64,000 bases of DNA from Enterococcus songbeiensis (lineage in GTDB: Bacteria > Bacillota > Bacilli > Lactobacillales > Enterococcaceae): NCBI RefSeq assembly GCF_005405265.1, contig NZ_BJDS01000012.1:29829-93828 (forward strand), written 5' to 3'. A program made the translations under genes and the position numbers. The notes under the pieces are model-generated. The model searched no databases, had not been told where the DNA came from, and was given only the letters and a program-made list of their open reading frames with translations. Every line of letters begins with the position of its first letter. Position 1 is the stretch's first letter. This document shows positions 10,717 to 24,219 of this stretch, piece after piece.

Positions 10717-11445
10717 CTATTTAAGTTGGTTCTCTTTTTTTGCTTGTCGATCCTGTAATGCGCGTGCTATCGTCCGGTCAACTAAAATTGATTGGGCATC
10801 GATTACCGGATACGGATTGTTCTCGGTGAATTCTTCCATCAAAGAAAGCTCGGTACAGCCTAAAACGATTTTTTCGCAGTGGTATTTTTCGACGACTTCC
10901 TGCAAAATTTCAAAATACAAGGTCTTATTCAAAAAATCATTTTCTTTGATGTCTTGGTAAATCAAATGATTGATTTTTTTCTGTAGAGAAGCGTCAGGAA
11001 TCAGGACATCAAAGCCTGCGGCCCGTAATTCTTTCTCATAGACCCCCGCCTTAACACTCCCTTCAGTGCCTAAAAAAGCGATTTTGCCAGAAGCTTGCTG
11101 CTTTTGCAACTCCACCGCCGCTTCTCGTGGCATATGCAATAAATCAATCGGTGTCGCTGCCTGCAGTTCATCAAAGAAATAATGTGCCGTATTACAAGTC
11201 AGCACAATAAAATTCGGCTTCAGGAGATTTTGCTTGGCAATATCATCCAACAAAAAAGGCATAGGATTTTCTGCCGTCGTATCCAAGATATACGCTGTGC
11301 GGTCAGGGACCGTTGCGTGATTGAACAAGACATAATTCAAATACTCCTGATCCTTATGGGCTACTGTTCGATGATTCAGAAGGCGGACAAAACTCTCTGT
11401 CGCCATCGTCCCCATGCCACCTAAAATACTAAAAAAATTCTCCAC
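10717..11445 (-). CDS. racD: Aspartate racemase (Asp/Glu racemase family)
   Basis: 242 residues. Two catalytic cysteines are in the expected contexts: C84 in LTCNTAH and C197 in LGCTELSL. The start is GTG, preceded by AAGGA six bases upstream inside the end of the ligase gene; only 3 bases separate the two genes. Makes D-Asp from L-Asp for the neighbouring D-Asp ligase. In E. faecium an aspartate racemase gene lies next to the D-Asp ligase gene aslfm, which supports substrate assignment beyond the generic family. Confidence 0.88.
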   Translation of the reverse strand: MENFFSILGGMGTMATESFVRLLNHRTVAHKDQEYLNYVLFNHATVPDRTAYILDTTAENPMPFLLDDIAKQNLLKPNFIVLTCNTAHYFFDELQAATPIDLLHMPREAAVELQKQQASGKIAFLGTEGSVKAGVYEKELRAAGFDVLIPDASLQKKINHLIYQDIKENDFLNKTLYFEILQEVVEKYHCEKIVLGCTELSLMEEFTENNPYPVIDAQSILVDRTIARALQDRQAKKENQLK

Positions 11446-11448
11446 AAG

Positions 11449-12705
11449 CTATCCTTCTTTCACATTAAAGTACGTTTTGAAGCGCTTGATGTAATTATGG
11501 AACATGTATTTCATCAAGAACCAGCGTTTGAAAGACTGGTCCTTTTCATAAAAGACGGTCGTTCCCCATCTACCATCTCGAATCAATTTTTCGGCAAAGG
11601 CTTTCCCCGCATTGTCCCGCGCATATTTTTTAAATGTTTTTTTCGGTACTCCTAGCCAAACTTTCGCTTTCGGAGAGTCAATAGTGCCATATTCTGTTTC
11701 TCGAAAAACAGAAGAATAAATTAGGTCTTCCGTAATGTATTTTGCCAGATTATATCCGCTCAATGTTACAAAAAAGCTACTTCTTCCTTGACGTAAATTA
11801 ATTTCGAACAATTTGTATTCATCATCCCGGACATCATACTTCAAATCAAAGTTCGCAAATCCAACATAATGGATTTTCGTCAAAAACTCCTTAATCGTTC
11901 GATAAATCTTTTCATTATAGTCTGGAACGATTACCACATAATTTCCTACGGATGCGGGAGTTGGATCTTCTAATAATGGGTGTCCTAAAACCATCATACG
12001 AACGTTTTGATGTTGATCGACATACGCATTTAAAACCCGCATATTGCTATCATCCCCAGGAATAAAATCTTGAACGATCATCTCGCTGGTATAGCCGGCT
12101 TTATATAAACGATCTAAAATCATGTCAAACTCAGCTTGATTATCAATAATAAACGCTTTTTTGCGTCCTTCAAATTTAACAGACAACCATTCTACACTGT
12201 TCGCTGGTTTTAATGCGACTGGAAAATCAAACGGCAACGCTTGATTTAGTTTCCCCTCTACCACCATTTCTTTTGTTACAATCAAGGTCTTAGGATAAGG
12301 CAGTTGATATTCCTCACAGACTTCATAAAAACTTACTTTGTTGATCAGTCGCTTGAAAAGTGAGTAATCATTGGCAGCAAAAACAAAATAAGGCGCCAAG
12401 TCCTCCTTATGTTGCGACAGTAATTCCGCATAACCGTCTCCGCAAGCGATCAACAGATACTTCCTAGAAGGATCGTTATAGGTATTCTTTGCCAGTTCTA
12501 ACATTTTTTCAATAAACACTGGATCTTTATCAAAGCCATCCACCACATGGACATCGACGATTTGGCTATATCTTGTTGGTGCCAACTGATTTGATGCATA
12601 AGCGACAGAAGTCATGCCATATTCTTCATGAAAGGCACGAGCCATCCCATAGACATTCATATCGCTTCCTAAAAGAATCGGAATAAAGTTGTTTTGATCA
12701 TTCAT
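11449..12705 (-). CDS. asl: D-aspartate ligase Asl (ATP-grasp), peptidoglycan side-bridge enzyme
   Basis: About 418 residues of the ATP-grasp superfamily. It opens NDQNNFIPILLGSDMNVYGM and carries the ATP-grasp metal-binding segment LFEINLRQGRSS near residue 310. The family member Aslfm of E. faecium adds D-Asp to the epsilon-amine of Lys3 in UDP-MurNAc-pentapeptide, giving the D-Asp/D-Asn cross-bridge. Linkage to aspartate racemase is the main reason for this call over a generic carboxylate-amine ligase. I chose the ATG at 12705; an in-frame GTG three codons upstream is possible. The presence of this pair argues against E. faecalis, whose bridge is L-Ala-L-Ala. Confidence 0.87.
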   Translation of the reverse strand: MNDQNNFIPILLGSDMNVYGMARAFHEEYGMTSVAYASNQLAPTRYSQIVDVHVVDGFDKDPVFIEKMLELAKNTYNDPSRKYLLIACGDGYAELLSQHKEDLAPYFVFAANDYSLFKRLINKVSFYEVCEEYQLPYPKTLIVTKEMVVEGKLNQALPFDFPVALKPANSVEWLSVKFEGRKKAFIIDNQAEFDMILDRLYKAGYTSEMIVQDFIPGDDSNMRVLNAYVDQHQNVRMMVLGHPLLEDPTPASVGNYVVIVPDYNEKIYRTIKEFLTKIHYVGFANFDLKYDVRDDEYKLFEINLRQGRSSFFVTLSGYNLAKYITEDLIYSSVFRETEYGTIDSPKAKVWLGVPKKTFKKYARDNAGKAFAEKLIRDGRWGTTVFYEKDQSFKRWFLMKYMFHNYIKRFKTYFNVKEG

Positions 12706-12761
12706 TTTACACACTCACTTCTACTAACTGATTCAATGATTTCTTGAAATATACAACAATC

Positions 12762-12789
12762 ATAATACCATAAAGAAAAAAGCAATCAA
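12762..12789 (-). promoter_or_regulatory. Promoter of asl-racD
   Basis: Minus strand: TTGATT (12789-12784), 16-base spacer, TATTAT (12767-12762). The -35 lies inside the terminator stem of uvrA, a compact terminator/promoter overlap. Confidence 0.55.
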
Positions 12790-12813
12790 AGTGCTGAACT
12801 TCGATTGCTTTTT
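12774..12813 (-). terminator. Terminator downstream of uvrA
   Basis: Stem AAGCAATCAAAG / CTTCGATTGCTT around 12780-12810, one mismatch, with A-run on the left and T-run on the right. About 135 bases past the uvrA stop; nothing else recognisable lies in 12815-12947. Confidence 0.7.
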
Positions 12814-12947
12814 TCAATTTTGAACGGATAGAACTTATAGGACAATAATTCAACCAAAAATCGTTGAGTTATCCCCTTGTGTGCATTCTAACCGAGTTGA
12901 TTTCCAGTGACAAGTTCTTGAAAAAACAGTTAAGAAAACTTTAAATT

Positions 12948-15767
12948 TTATTTCAAAACTTTTTTCAAATACTGCCCGGTGTAACTTTCTTCCACGGCAG
13001 CGATCATTTCCGGTGTTCCTTTGGCAATAATCGTTCCACCGCCATCCCCGCCTTCTGGGCCAAGGTCAATCACATGATCTGCGGATTTGATGACATCCAG
13101 ATTATGTTCAATCACTAATACGGTGTTCCCAGCGTCTGCCAATCGTTCTAAAACATGAAGCAAACGCGCAATATCATCCGTATGAAGTCCCGTTGTCGGT
13201 TCGTCAAGAATATAAAAGCTCTTGCCGTTTGAACTTTTATGCAATTCGCTGGCAAGTTTCATTCGTTGTGCTTCTCCCCCGGATAAGGTCGTAGCAGGTT
13301 GTCCCAGTGTGACATACCCCAAACCAACATCCACAATTGTTTGCAGTTTTCGATGGATTTTAGGAATATGTTTAAAGAAATCAACGGCATCTTCCACTGT
13401 CATATCCAAAATTTCTGAGATATTTTTCCCTTTGTAATGCACTTCCAACGTTTCTGAATTATACCGTTTTCCATGACAAACTTCACAAGGAACATAGACA
13501 TCCGGCAAAAAGTGCATCTCGATTTTTATGATTCCGTCCCCTTTACAGGCTTCGCAGCGGCCACCCTTAACGTTAAAACTGAAACGTCCTTTTTTATACC
13601 CTCGCATCTTTGCTTCATTGGTTTTCGCAAAAAGATCACGAACATCGTCAAAAACACTGGTATAGGTAGCAGGATTGCTTCGTGGTGTCCGACCAATTGG
13701 GCTTTGATCAATATCGATGATTTTTTCAATCTTTTCGTAGCCAGTCATCGTTTTGAATTTTCCCGGCTTATGAGAGTTACGGTTGATTTTTTGCGCCAAA
13801 GCTTTTTTCAAAATCTCATTGACCAAGGTGGATTTTCCTGAACCGGAAACGCCGGTAACCGCAATAAATGAGCCTAACGGAAATTCTACCGAAATATTCT
13901 TCAAGTTGTTTTCACTAGCTCCGGTGATTTTAAGTTTTTCACCATTTCCTTTGCGGCGTTCTTTCGGTACAGGAATGACTTTTTTCCCGGATAAATATTG
14001 TCCTGTCAATGACTTCTTATTTTTCGCTACCTGCGCCGGTGTTCCCGCCGCGACGATTTCACCGCCGGCATGCCCGGCTCCTGGTCCCACATCAATCAAA
14101 TAATCTGCTGCCCGCATTGTATCTTCATCATGCTCTACAACAATCAAGGTATTTCCCAGATCCCGCATTTTTCGTAAAGAATCCAATAAACGATCGTTGT
14201 CTCTTTGATGAAGACCGATAGACGGTTCATCCAAAATATACAATACACCCGACAGATTGGAACCGATTTGGGTCGCTAAACGAATCCGTTGTGCCTCTCC
14301 CCCAGATAAAGTACCGGCAGCTCGACTCAGGGTCAAATAATCTAACCCAACATTTCGTAAAAAGCTTAAACGGTCATTGATTTCTTTCAAAATAGGCTTG
14401 GCAATTACTTTTTCTGTTTCTGAAAGCGAAACCTTCTCAAAAAAGGCCAAACTATTATTGATGGCAAATTCGCTCACTTGACCGATATTTGTTTCATTGA
14501 TTTGAACTGATAACGCCTGCGGATTCAACCGGTATCCACGACACGCTTGACAGGTTAATTCAGTCATATAAAGTCGCATTTGTTCCCGAGTGAAATCACT
14601 ATTTGTTTCATGGTACCGGCGTTTAATATTCGTCAATACTCCTTCAAAGGCAACTTCAACATCCCGTACACCGCCAAAATCATTTTCATAATGAAAGTGG
14701 AAAGTTTCTCCATTTGATCCCTTTAAGACGATTTCTTGATGTTCTTCTGGCAATTCCTCAAAAGGTGTATCCATATCAATACCAAAACTGTCACAAGCTT
14801 GCTCCAACATTTGAGGGTAATATTGCGAACTGATTGGATTCCAAGGAATGATTGCTCCTTCATGCAATGTCTTGGTTGTATCTGGAACGACTAAATCCAC
14901 GTCCACTTCCAGTTTAATACCTAAACCATCACATTCTGGGCAAGCTCCAAATGGTGCGTTAAACGAAAAGAGTCGCGGTTCAAGCTCCCCAACTGTAAAC
15001 CCACAATAGGGACAAGAATAGTGTTCACTAAACAGCATTTCTTTTTGACCGATTACATCAACGACCGCATAGCCCTCTGCTAAATGCAGTGCCGCTTCAA
15101 AGGAATCAAACAGTCGAGAGCGAATGCCTTCCTTCACAACAATCCGATCAATGACAATACTGATTTCATGTTTTTTATTTTTTTCTAATTCAGGGACTTC
15201 TGAAATATCATAAATTTCGCCATCTACTCGAACCCGAACATAGCCTTCTCGCTGAATTCGTTCAAAAACTTTTTTATGCTGTCCCTTTTTTTGATAGACG
15301 ATTGGAGCCAAAATTTGGATCTTCGTTCGTTCAGGTAGCTCTAATACTTCATCCACCATTTGTTCCGCAGACTGACTGGTGATCTCAATATGATCATTGG
15401 GACAAATCGGATGTCCAACCCGAGCAAATAACAGCCGCAAATAATCATTAATTTCTGTCACCGTTCCGACTGTTGAACGAGGGTTTTTACTGGTAGTCTT
15501 CTGATCGATAGAAATTGCCGGACTTAGACCATCAATACTGTCCACATCTGGTTTATCCATTTGCCCCAAAAACTGCCGAGCATATGCCGAAAGACTTTCC
15601 ACATAGCGACGTTGTCCTTCTGCATAAAGTGTATCAAATGCCAATGAGCTCTTCCCAGAACCGGATAAACCAGTGACCACCACCAGCTTATCCCGGGGAA
15701 TCGTTACATCAACATTTTTTAAATTATGTGCACGCGCACCGTGAATCACGATCTTATCATTTGCCAT
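12948..15767 (-). CDS. uvrA: Excinuclease ABC subunit A
   Basis: 939 residues, normal length. Two ABC-type ATPase modules (Walker [10 protein letters not shown] near 32 and GVSGSGKST near 640; LSGGEAQR signatures near 490 and 830) and zinc-finger cysteines ([10 protein letters not shown]... and [11 protein letters not shown]). DNA damage recognition in nucleotide excision repair with UvrB and UvrC. It starts 10 bases after uvrB and should share its SOS control. Confidence 0.98.
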   Translation of the reverse strand: MANDKIVIHGARAHNLKNVDVTIPRDKLVVVTGLSGSGKSSLAFDTLYAEGQRRYVESLSAYARQFLGQMDKPDVDSIDGLSPAISIDQKTTSKNPRSTVGTVTEINDYLRLLFARVGHPICPNDHIEITSQSAEQMVDEVLELPERTKIQILAPIVYQKKGQHKKVFERIQREGYVRVRVDGEIYDISEVPELEKNKKHEISIVIDRIVVKEGIRSRLFDSFEAALHLAEGYAVVDVIGQKEMLFSEHYSCPYCGFTVGELEPRLFSFNAPFGACPECDGLGIKLEVDVDLVVPDTTKTLHEGAIIPWNPISSQYYPQMLEQACDSFGIDMDTPFEELPEEHQEIVLKGSNGETFHFHYENDFGGVRDVEVAFEGVLTNIKRRYHETNSDFTREQMRLYMTELTCQACRGYRLNPQALSVQINETNIGQVSEFAINNSLAFFEKVSLSETEKVIAKPILKEINDRLSFLRNVGLDYLTLSRAAGTLSGGEAQRIRLATQIGSNLSGVLYILDEPSIGLHQRDNDRLLDSLRKMRDLGNTLIVVEHDEDTMRAADYLIDVGPGAGHAGGEIVAAGTPAQVAKNKKSLTGQYLSGKKVIPVPKERRKGNGEKLKITGASENNLKNISVEFPLGSFIAVTGVSGSGKSTLVNEILKKALAQKINRNSHKPGKFKTMTGYEKIEKIIDIDQSPIGRTPRSNPATYTSVFDDVRDLFAKTNEAKMRGYKKGRFSFNVKGGRCEACKGDGIIKIEMHFLPDVYVPCEVCHGKRYNSETLEVHYKGKNISEILDMTVEDAVDFFKHIPKIHRKLQTIVDVGLGYVTLGQPATTLSGGEAQRMKLASELHKSSNGKSFYILDEPTTGLHTDDIARLLHVLERLADAGNTVLVIEHNLDVIKSADHVIDLGPEGGDGGGTIIAKGTPEMIAAVEESYTGQYLKKVLK

Positions 15768-15777
15768 TGTTTTCCTC

Positions 15778-17769
15778 CTACTCAGACGCCTTTAATTCTA
15801 AAATGGTATCCCGTAATGTTGCAGCCGTCTCAAAATCTAACGCTTTGGCTGCGTCCTTCATTTCTTTTTCTAACTTACTCAATAAAATGGCTTTTTCTTC
15901 TCTTGATAAATCTTCAAAAGAAGTCGTTTCATAAGCTTCATCTTCTTCAGCCACTTTGGTGATTGAAATCAGATCGCGAATTTCTTTAATAATCGTCTTA
16001 GGGACGATGCCGTGTTCTTCATTATACTTTTGTTGAATCGAACGACGGCGTGCTGTTTCATCAATTGCTCGCTGCATCGAATCCGTCATTTTATCCGCGT
16101 ACATAATAACTTTCCCATCGGAATTTCGGGCTGCCCGTCCAATCGTTTGGACTAAAGAACGCTCACTACGCAAGAAGCCTTCTTTATCGGCATCTAAAAT
16201 CGCAACCAAAGAAACTTCTGGTACGTCCAGACCTTCCCGCAATAGGTTGATTCCGATAAGAACGTCAAATTCCCCTAATCGCAAATCGCGAATGATTTCC
16301 GTTCGTTCCAACGTTTTGATATCACTGTGAAGATATTTAACCTTGATTCCTAATTCTTTTAAGTAATCTGTCAAGTCCTCTGACATTTTTTTCGTCAAAG
16401 TCGTCACAAAGACGCGCTGGTTCTTTTCAGACCGAGCATTGATTTCTCCAACCAAATCATCAATCTGTCCCATAATCGGACGGACTTCGATAACTGGATC
16501 AAGCAAACCAGTCGGACGAATAATTTGTTGAATGACGGTATCTGTTTGTTCTGCTTCATAAGGACCCGGTGTTGCCGAAACATACACAATCTGATTGACA
16601 TGTTCTTCAAATTCCTCCAAACGCAAAGGACGATTATCCAATGCAGAAGGCAAACGAAAACCATAATCCACCAACATTTGTTTTCTCGCCCGGTCACCAT
16701 TATACATGCCGCGCACCTGCGGCATCGTTACGTGAGATTCATCTACAACTAATAAAAAATCATCTGGGAAGAAATCGATTAATGTATATGGAGGTTCTCC
16801 TTCTTTTCTGCCATCCATATGTCGGGAATAATTTTCAATTCCAGAGGTATACCCCATTTCTCGCAGCATCTCTAAATCATAATTTGTCCGCTGCTCCAAG
16901 CGTTGTGCTTCCAATAATTTATTTTCACTTCGTAGGACCTCCAAGCGATCCTTTAATTCGGCTTGAATAGACGCAATCCCGTGTTCTAAATAATCTTCAT
17001 TGGTAACAAAGTGAGTTGCCGGAAAAATCGAAACATGTTCTGTTTCTGATAAAATTTCACCGGTCAATGCATCCACTTCACGGATTCGATCGATTTCATC
17101 ACCAAAAAATTCGATTCGTAATGCCCGTTCATCACGAGATGCGGGGAAAATCTCCACCACGTCTCCACGGACACGAAAACGCCCCCGCTGAAAATCAATG
17201 TCATTCCGTTCGAATTGGATATCGATCAAATTACGTAACAGCCGATCACGAGAAATCTCCATACCGACCCGTAAAGAAACTACTTGCTTCTGGTATTCGA
17301 CTGGTGAACCCAAACCAAAAATACAGGACACAGATGCCACAACGATTACATCATTGCGTTCTAACAAAGCACTGGTCGCCGAGTGACGCAATTTGTCAAT
17401 TTCATCATTGACACTAGAATCTTTTTCAATATAAGTATCACTGGATGGAACATAAGCTTCCGGTTGATAGTAATCATAATAACTAACAAAATATTCCACC
17501 GCGTTGTTTGGGAAAAATTCTTTGAACTCACCATACAACTGCCCAGCCAATGTTTTATTGTGGGCAATGATCAACGTCGGCTTGTTCACTTCTTTGATCA
17601 AATTCGAAATGGTATAAGTTTTTCCGGTTCCGGTCGCTCCTAATAAAATCTGGGCTTTCTTCCCTTCAACCACACCTTCAACCAATTCTCTAATGGCTTC
17701 CGGCTGATCCCCGGCAGGCTGATATTTTGAGACTAATTCAAATTTATGGGAGGTTTCTCTCTCAATCAT
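15778..17769 (-). CDS. uvrB: Excinuclease ABC subunit B
   Basis: 663 residues. Walker A GATGTGKT at 44-51, beta-hairpin [10 protein letters not shown] near 95, helicase motifs VDESH and QTIGRAARN, and a C-terminal UVR motif (about 625-660) that contacts UvrC/UvrA. First gene of uvrB-uvrA, with a LexA-type box about 80 bases upstream of the start. Confidence 0.98.
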   Translation of the reverse strand: MIERETSHKFELVSKYQPAGDQPEAIRELVEGVVEGKKAQILLGATGTGKTYTISNLIKEVNKPTLIIAHNKTLAGQLYGEFKEFFPNNAVEYFVSYYDYYQPEAYVPSSDTYIEKDSSVNDEIDKLRHSATSALLERNDVIVVASVSCIFGLGSPVEYQKQVVSLRVGMEISRDRLLRNLIDIQFERNDIDFQRGRFRVRGDVVEIFPASRDERALRIEFFGDEIDRIREVDALTGEILSETEHVSIFPATHFVTNEDYLEHGIASIQAELKDRLEVLRSENKLLEAQRLEQRTNYDLEMLREMGYTSGIENYSRHMDGRKEGEPPYTLIDFFPDDFLLVVDESHVTMPQVRGMYNGDRARKQMLVDYGFRLPSALDNRPLRLEEFEEHVNQIVYVSATPGPYEAEQTDTVIQQIIRPTGLLDPVIEVRPIMGQIDDLVGEINARSEKNQRVFVTTLTKKMSEDLTDYLKELGIKVKYLHSDIKTLERTEIIRDLRLGEFDVLIGINLLREGLDVPEVSLVAILDADKEGFLRSERSLVQTIGRAARNSDGKVIMYADKMTDSMQRAIDETARRRSIQQKYNEEHGIVPKTIIKEIRDLISITKVAEEDEAYETTSFEDLSREEKAILLSKLEKEMKDAAKALDFETAATLRDTILELKASE

Positions 17770-17847
17770 CTAACATCCTCCTTTATTCCTTCATATTAAA
17801 AGCAAAGAAAATAAACACATTTCTCACTGCGCTATATTATATCATAG

Positions 17848-17861
17848 CGAACATACTTTCG
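17848..17861. promoter_or_regulatory. LexA/DinR (SOS) box upstream of uvrBA
   Basis: CGAACATACTTTCG fits the Gram-positive SOS consensus CGAACRNRYGTTYG with one mismatch when read on either strand. A TATAAT for uvrB lies at 17840-17835 on the minus strand, so LexA bound here would cover the spacer and -35 region. uvrBA is a classical SOS target. Confidence 0.75.
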
Positions 17862-17958
17862 CTAGTTTTCTGACTGAATCTCGCTTTTCCAAATGTAAGA
17901 TTTCTTCACATTCGTTGTTAGCATTCTTGGTATTTTTTTATTTATTCCTTACTTTCTC

Positions 17959-17987
17959 TTGTTTAAGAGCGCTTTAACCCGTATAAT
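17959..17987 (+). promoter_or_regulatory. Promoter of glnPQ
   Basis: TTGTTT (17959-17964), 17-base spacer, TATAAT (17982-17987); the start codon is about 34 bases further on, behind AGGAGG. Confidence 0.75.
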
Positions 17988-18020
17988 ATCCTCATATTCA
18001 AAAAAATAGGAGGATACGAA

Positions 18021-20174
18021 ATGAAGAAACGAACACTTCTGCTCTTGTTGGCAGCATTAATGGTAGGTCTCTTTACACTAGGCGGAAAAGAATCGGTCGA
18101 AGCTGCCGAGAAAACCTATAAAATCGGAACCGATCTCACATTTGCGCCCTTCGAGTTCCAAAATGAAAACAATGAATATGTCGGTATTGATATCGACTTA
18201 TTAAATGAAATTGCAAAAGATCAAAATTTTTCAGTCGATTTGCGACCGTTGGGCTTTGACAGCTCTATCCAAGGCGTCCAATCCAACCAACTAGACGGGA
18301 TGATTGCCGGGATGAGTATTACTGACGAACGGAAAGAGTCCTTTGACTTTTCCGAACCTTACTTTGATAGTGGCATCCAAATGGCCGTTCGTGCAGACGA
18401 AGAATCTATCACCGATTATGATGGACTAAAAGGAAAAACTGTCGGTGCAAAAGTCGGCACAGAAAGCGCCACTTTTTTAGAAGAGAATAAAGAGACCTAT
18501 GGATTCAAAGTAAAAGTTTATGATGCAGCAGACGGGCTCTATGGCGCATTACGCAACAATACCGTACAGGCAATTTTTGATGACTACCCTGTGTTAGGTT
18601 ATGCTATTTCAAATGGCGAAGAATTCAAACTCATCGGCGAACCGGAACAAGGAAATTCTTATGGTTTTGCAGTAAAAAAAGGTGAAAACAGTGAGCTCTT
18701 AGAAAAATTCAACAACGGCTTAAAAAAACTTAAAGAAAACGGCCGCTATGACGAAATTGTTGCAACCTATATCGCAACAGAAAGCGGAGACGATTCCGCT
18801 ACAATGAAAAAAGTTGAACCAAAAAAAGAAGAATACATTATCGCAAGTGATTCCGCTTTTGCCCCTTTCGAATTTAAAAATGAAGAAAATGAATATGTCG
18901 GTATCGATGTCGACTTAATGAAACGAGCGGCTGAATTACAAGGCTTCAACATTAAATTTAATTTTATCGGCTTTTCCGGTGCATTACAGGCGCTTGAAGG
19001 CAATCAAGCAGACGGCATGATTGCCGGGATGAGCATTACTGATGAACGGAAGGAGTCCTTTGATTTTTCTACCCCCTATTTCGAAAGCGGAATTCAAGTC
19101 GCTGTAAAAGAGGGCAATAAATCAATCAAATCTTATGATGATTTAAAAGACAAAAAAGTTGGCGCAAAAATCGGTACGGAAAGCGCAGATTTTCTTGAAG
19201 CAAACAAAGATAACTACGGCTACGCAATAAAACTGTACGATGCGGCGGATCAGCTTTACGAATCCGTGAAAGGCGGACAAATTGATGCTATGATGGACGA
19301 TTATCCAGTTATCGGCTACGCCATCAGCAATGGGCAAAAATTAGCAACTCCTATCAAACGCGAATCTGGTGGTGAATATGGTTTCGCAGTAAAAAAAGGG
19401 CAAAATCCTGAATTACTTGAAATGTTTAATGAAGGAATTGCCGAAATGAAACGAACCGGCGAATACGAAGATATCCTCGCAAAATATATTTCAGATGGCG
19501 CCGCTCCTGTAAAAAAAGCCAATGAAAAAACGATTTTCGGATTATTAGAAAATAACTGGAAAGTCTTACTGGAAGGGCTCGGAAAAACGATTGCATTGGC
19601 CTTGATTTCCTTTGCTCTAGCTCTAGTGATTGGGATTATTTTCGGACTGTTCAGCGTTGCACCAATCAGAGCTTTGCGGACTTTTGCTTCCATATACGTC
19701 GATATCATTCGCGGTATCCCAATGATGGTTCTGGCGTTCTTCATCTTTTTCGGGCTGTCGGATGCAATCGGCATTACGATTCCTGATTTTGCAGCAGGCG
19801 TCATCACCCTAACCTTGAATGCAAGCGCCTATATCGCTGAAATTGTTCGTGGCGGTATCAACGCTGTCCCCGTTGGACAGATGGAAGCCTCCCGCAGTCT
19901 CGGCATGCCTTACACTCGCACCATGCAAAAGATCATTTTACCGCAAGCAATCAAAATTATGATTCCTTCCTTCGTCAATCAGTTCGTTATTTCGTTGAAG
20001 GACACGACCATTATCTCCGTCATCGGCGTGGTAGAACTATTGCAAACAGGAAAAATCATCGTTGCACGAACTTCACAAAGTACCAATGTTTATCTGATTA
20101 TCGCGGTCATGTACTTGATCGTCATCACGTCACTGACAAAATTGGCAAAAGTTTTAGAAAAGAAGGTGAAATAA
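18021..20174 (+). CDS. glnP: Glutamine/amino-acid ABC transporter: two substrate-binding domains fused to the permease (GlnP type)
   Basis: 717 residues: signal peptide (1-28, ending SVEAAEK), first SBP_bac_3 domain (about 33-255), second SBP_bac_3 domain (about 270-490) and a HisM-type permease with about five membrane helices (510-717). The two binding domains are clearly duplicated: both contain [25 protein letters not shown] cores, with DGMIAGMS repeated. This SBD1-SBD2-TMD fusion is the architecture of Lactococcus GlnP, which imports glutamine, glutamate and asparagine. The signal peptide anchors as the first membrane segment in such fusions. The ATPase gene follows after one base. Confidence 0.93.
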   Translation: MKKRTLLLLLAALMVGLFTLGGKESVEAAEKTYKIGTDLTFAPFEFQNENNEYVGIDIDLLNEIAKDQNFSVDLRPLGFDSSIQGVQSNQLDGMIAGMSITDERKESFDFSEPYFDSGIQMAVRADEESITDYDGLKGKTVGAKVGTESATFLEENKETYGFKVKVYDAADGLYGALRNNTVQAIFDDYPVLGYAISNGEEFKLIGEPEQGNSYGFAVKKGENSELLEKFNNGLKKLKENGRYDEIVATYIATESGDDSATMKKVEPKKEEYIIASDSAFAPFEFKNEENEYVGIDVDLMKRAAELQGFNIKFNFIGFSGALQALEGNQADGMIAGMSITDERKESFDFSTPYFESGIQVAVKEGNKSIKSYDDLKDKKVGAKIGTESADFLEANKDNYGYAIKLYDAADQLYESVKGGQIDAMMDDYPVIGYAISNGQKLATPIKRESGGEYGFAVKKGQNPELLEMFNEGIAEMKRTGEYEDILAKYISDGAAPVKKANEKTIFGLLENNWKVLLEGLGKTIALALISFALALVIGIIFGLFSVAPIRALRTFASIYVDIIRGIPMMVLAFFIFFGLSDAIGITIPDFAAGVITLTLNASAYIAEIVRGGINAVPVGQMEASRSLGMPYTRTMQKIILPQAIKIMIPSFVNQFVISLKDTTIISVIGVVELLQTGKIIVARTSQSTNVYLIIAVMYLIVITSLTKLAKVLEKKVK

Positions 20175-20175
20175 G

Positions 20176-20913
20176 ATGGCAGAAAAAATCTTAGTGGAAC
20201 ATCTTGTTAAAAAATATGGTGACAATACCGTGTTAAATGATATCAGTATCTCAATTAAAGAAGGTGATGTTGTCTGTGTCATCGGTCCGTCTGGTTCCGG
20301 AAAAAGCACCTTTTTACGTTGTTTGAACCGTTTAGAGGAACCAACCAGTGGAGATATCGTCATTGATGGTGCTCATTTAATGGATAAGAATACCAATATC
20401 AATCTTATTCGGCAACATATCGGTATGGTTTTTCAACATTTTAACCTTTTCCCCCATTTGACCGTTTTAGAAAATATTGTTTTAGCACCAATGGATCTTA
20501 AGAAAAACAATCGTAGCGAAGCGGAGAAAAAAGCGCTGGAATTATTGGATACCGTTGGACTAGCAGATAAAAAGGATATGTATCCTGATAAATTATCTGG
20601 CGGTCAAAAACAGCGAGTCGCTATCGCTCGTGCTTTGGCAATGAACCCTGATGTTATGTTATTTGATGAACCTACCTCTGCTCTGGATCCAGAAATGGTC
20701 GGCGATGTGTTGAACGTAATGAAAAAATTAGCAAAACAAGGCATGACAATGGTTATCGTCACCCATGAAATGGGCTTCGCCAAAGAAGTAGCTAATCGTG
20801 TTCTCTTTTGTGACGAAGGAAAATTCTTGGAAGATGGAACACCAGACCAACTGTTCAATGCTCCTAAGAACGAACGAACCAAAGATTTTCTGGACAAAGT
20901 TCTAAATATTTAA
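20176..20913 (+). CDS. glnQ: Amino-acid ABC transporter ATPase GlnQ
   Basis: 245 residues. Walker [10 protein letters not shown] at 37-45, Q-loop VFQHFNLF, signature LSGGQKQR near 138, Walker [13 protein letters not shown]. Powers the fused GlnP transporter immediately upstream (1-base gap); two-gene operon ended by a strong hairpin. Confidence 0.96.
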   Translation: MAEKILVEHLVKKYGDNTVLNDISISIKEGDVVCVIGPSGSGKSTFLRCLNRLEEPTSGDIVIDGAHLMDKNTNINLIRQHIGMVFQHFNLFPHLTVLENIVLAPMDLKKNNRSEAEKKALELLDTVGLADKKDMYPDKLSGGQKQRVAIARALAMNPDVMLFDEPTSALDPEMVGDVLNVMKKLAKQGMTMVIVTHEMGFAKEVANRVLFCDEGKFLEDGTPDQLFNAPKNERTKDFLDKVLNI

Positions 20914-20920
20914 TCTTTCT

Positions 20921-20960
20921 TGTGAAAGTCGGTTAATCCCTGACTTTCACAGTTTTTTTT
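20921..20960 (+). terminator. Terminator of glnPQ
   Basis: Perfect 10-bp stem TGTGAAAGTC (20921-20930) / GACTTTCACA (20942-20951) followed by T8. Confidence 0.92.
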
Positions 20961-20962
20961 GC

Positions 20963-21014
20963 AAAAAAATAAGTAGAAACAACGCCAAACAGTCGTCATT
21001 TCTACTTATTTTTT
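20963..21014 (-). terminator. Terminator of dnaJ
   Basis: Perfect stem AAAAAATAAGTAGAAA (20964-20979) / TTTCTACTTATTTTTT (20999-21014); the A-run at the left gives the U-tail on the minus strand. Confidence 0.88.
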
Positions 21015-21038
21015 ATGAACAGGAAGTCGATTGATTAC

Positions 21039-22214
21039 CTACTTCTTTTTTCCGCTGAAGGCGTCTTTCATTTTATCAAAAAAACCTTCTGCCTGCTGTT
21101 CACTAATTTTTGTACCACTAGCTTCCGCAAAGCTACGCAATGCGTCTTTTTGCGCATCATTCAGATTTTTTGGTGTAATGATTTTAACGCGGACTTGTTG
21201 ATCGCCATTGCCACCACCACGTAAACGAGGTGCACCTTTTCCACGAAGACGGAAATTAGTTCCCGTTTGTGTACCAGCTGGAATTTTCAGCTTCACATCT
21301 CCATGAACAGTCGGCACATTGATTTCATCGCCAAGTGCTGCTTGGACAAAGTTTAATGGCAATTCATAGTAAATCTCCGCACCATCCCGATCGAAGATAT
21401 CACTTTCTTCAACTCGGAAAACAACATAAAGATCCCCATAAGGTCCACCGTTTTGTCCGGCTTCCCCTTGATTTGCCAAACGCATTTGTTGCCCATCTTC
21501 TACCCCTGCAGGTACATTGACTTTCACTTCATGGGCTTTCTTTTCGTGTCCAGCACCGTGACAAGTTGGACATGGTTCTTTGATTTCTTTCCCAGTACCA
21601 TGACAGACATCACAGGTTTGACGACTCATTACACGACCAAGAGGCGTTTGTCGTTCCACATTGATTGAACCAGAACCATGACACTTATGACAGGTTTCTG
21701 GCTGGGTACCGGGTTTCGCTCCGTTACCGCCACATGTATGACAGGTTTCTTCCCGATTGTACTTGATCGGTTTCTCCACACCAAAAATTGCTTCTTCAAA
21801 CTTCAAGTTGATCGAATACTGCAAATCGGCTCCTTGTCGGGGCGCATTGGGATCAGCCGAACGACCACCGCCACCGCCGCCAAAAAACGATTCAAAGATA
21901 TCTTCAAATCCACCAAAACCGCCACCGGAAAAGCCACCATAATTACCGCCGCCAAATCCACCGTAGCCGCCACCGCCACCATAATTAGGATCTGTACCAG
22001 CGTGTCCATATTGATCATACGCTGCTCTTTTTTGCGGATCGCTCAGAATTTCATAGGCTTCGGAAATTTCTTTGAATTTATCTTCTGCATCAGCCTCTTT
22101 GTTAATATCCGGATGATACTTTTTGGAAAGCTTGCGGTATGCCTTTTTAATTTCATCATCCGAAGCCCCTTTTTGCAATCCCAGGACTTCGTAATAATCT
22201 CGTTTTGTTGCCAT
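21039..22214 (-). CDS. dnaJ: Chaperone protein DnaJ
   Basis: 391 residues, class A J-protein: J domain with HPD at 34-36, a Gly/Phe-rich linker with many GG runs (about 75-120), four CxxCxGxG zinc repeats (about 155-225), and C-terminal substrate-binding domains. Co-chaperone of DnaK. It lies 130 bases after dnaK, behind a strong terminator, so it may have partly separate expression. Confidence 0.98.
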   Translation of the reverse strand: MATKRDYYEVLGLQKGASDDEIKKAYRKLSKKYHPDINKEADAEDKFKEISEAYEILSDPQKRAAYDQYGHAGTDPNYGGGGGYGGFGGGNYGGFSGGGFGGFEDIFESFFGGGGGGRSADPNAPRQGADLQYSINLKFEEAIFGVEKPIKYNREETCHTCGGNGAKPGTQPETCHKCHGSGSINVERQTPLGRVMSRQTCDVCHGTGKEIKEPCPTCHGAGHEKKAHEVKVNVPAGVEDGQQMRLANQGEAGQNGGPYGDLYVVFRVEESDIFDRDGAEIYYELPLNFVQAALGDEINVPTVHGDVKLKIPAGTQTGTNFRLRGKGAPRLRGGGNGDQQVRVKIITPKNLNDAQKDALRSFAEASGTKISEQQAEGFFDKMKDAFSGKKK

Positions 22215-22299
22215 AGGCTTCCCTCCACATTTCTTGTTTTAACCACTTGTGTATTTTATCATATTTCTGTCATAAGCCAAATCATTCTTAACAAATCAT

Positions 22300-22334
22300 A
22301 AGAAAAAGCCAAAGGATGACTTTGGCTTTTTCTT
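22300..22334 (-). terminator. Strong terminator between dnaK and dnaJ
   Basis: Perfect 15-bp stem AAGAAAAAGCCAAAG (22300-22314), loop of 5, CTTTGGCTTTTTCTT (22320-22334). Only a weak TTGGCT-16-TAAAAT candidate promoter precedes dnaJ. Confidence 0.85.
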
Positions 22335-22344
22335 AGCGAGTTAC

Positions 22345-24189
<1,845 letters not shown>

Positions 24190-24219
24190 TTAAAATAGTA
24201 TACTACTAATATTTTTTTA

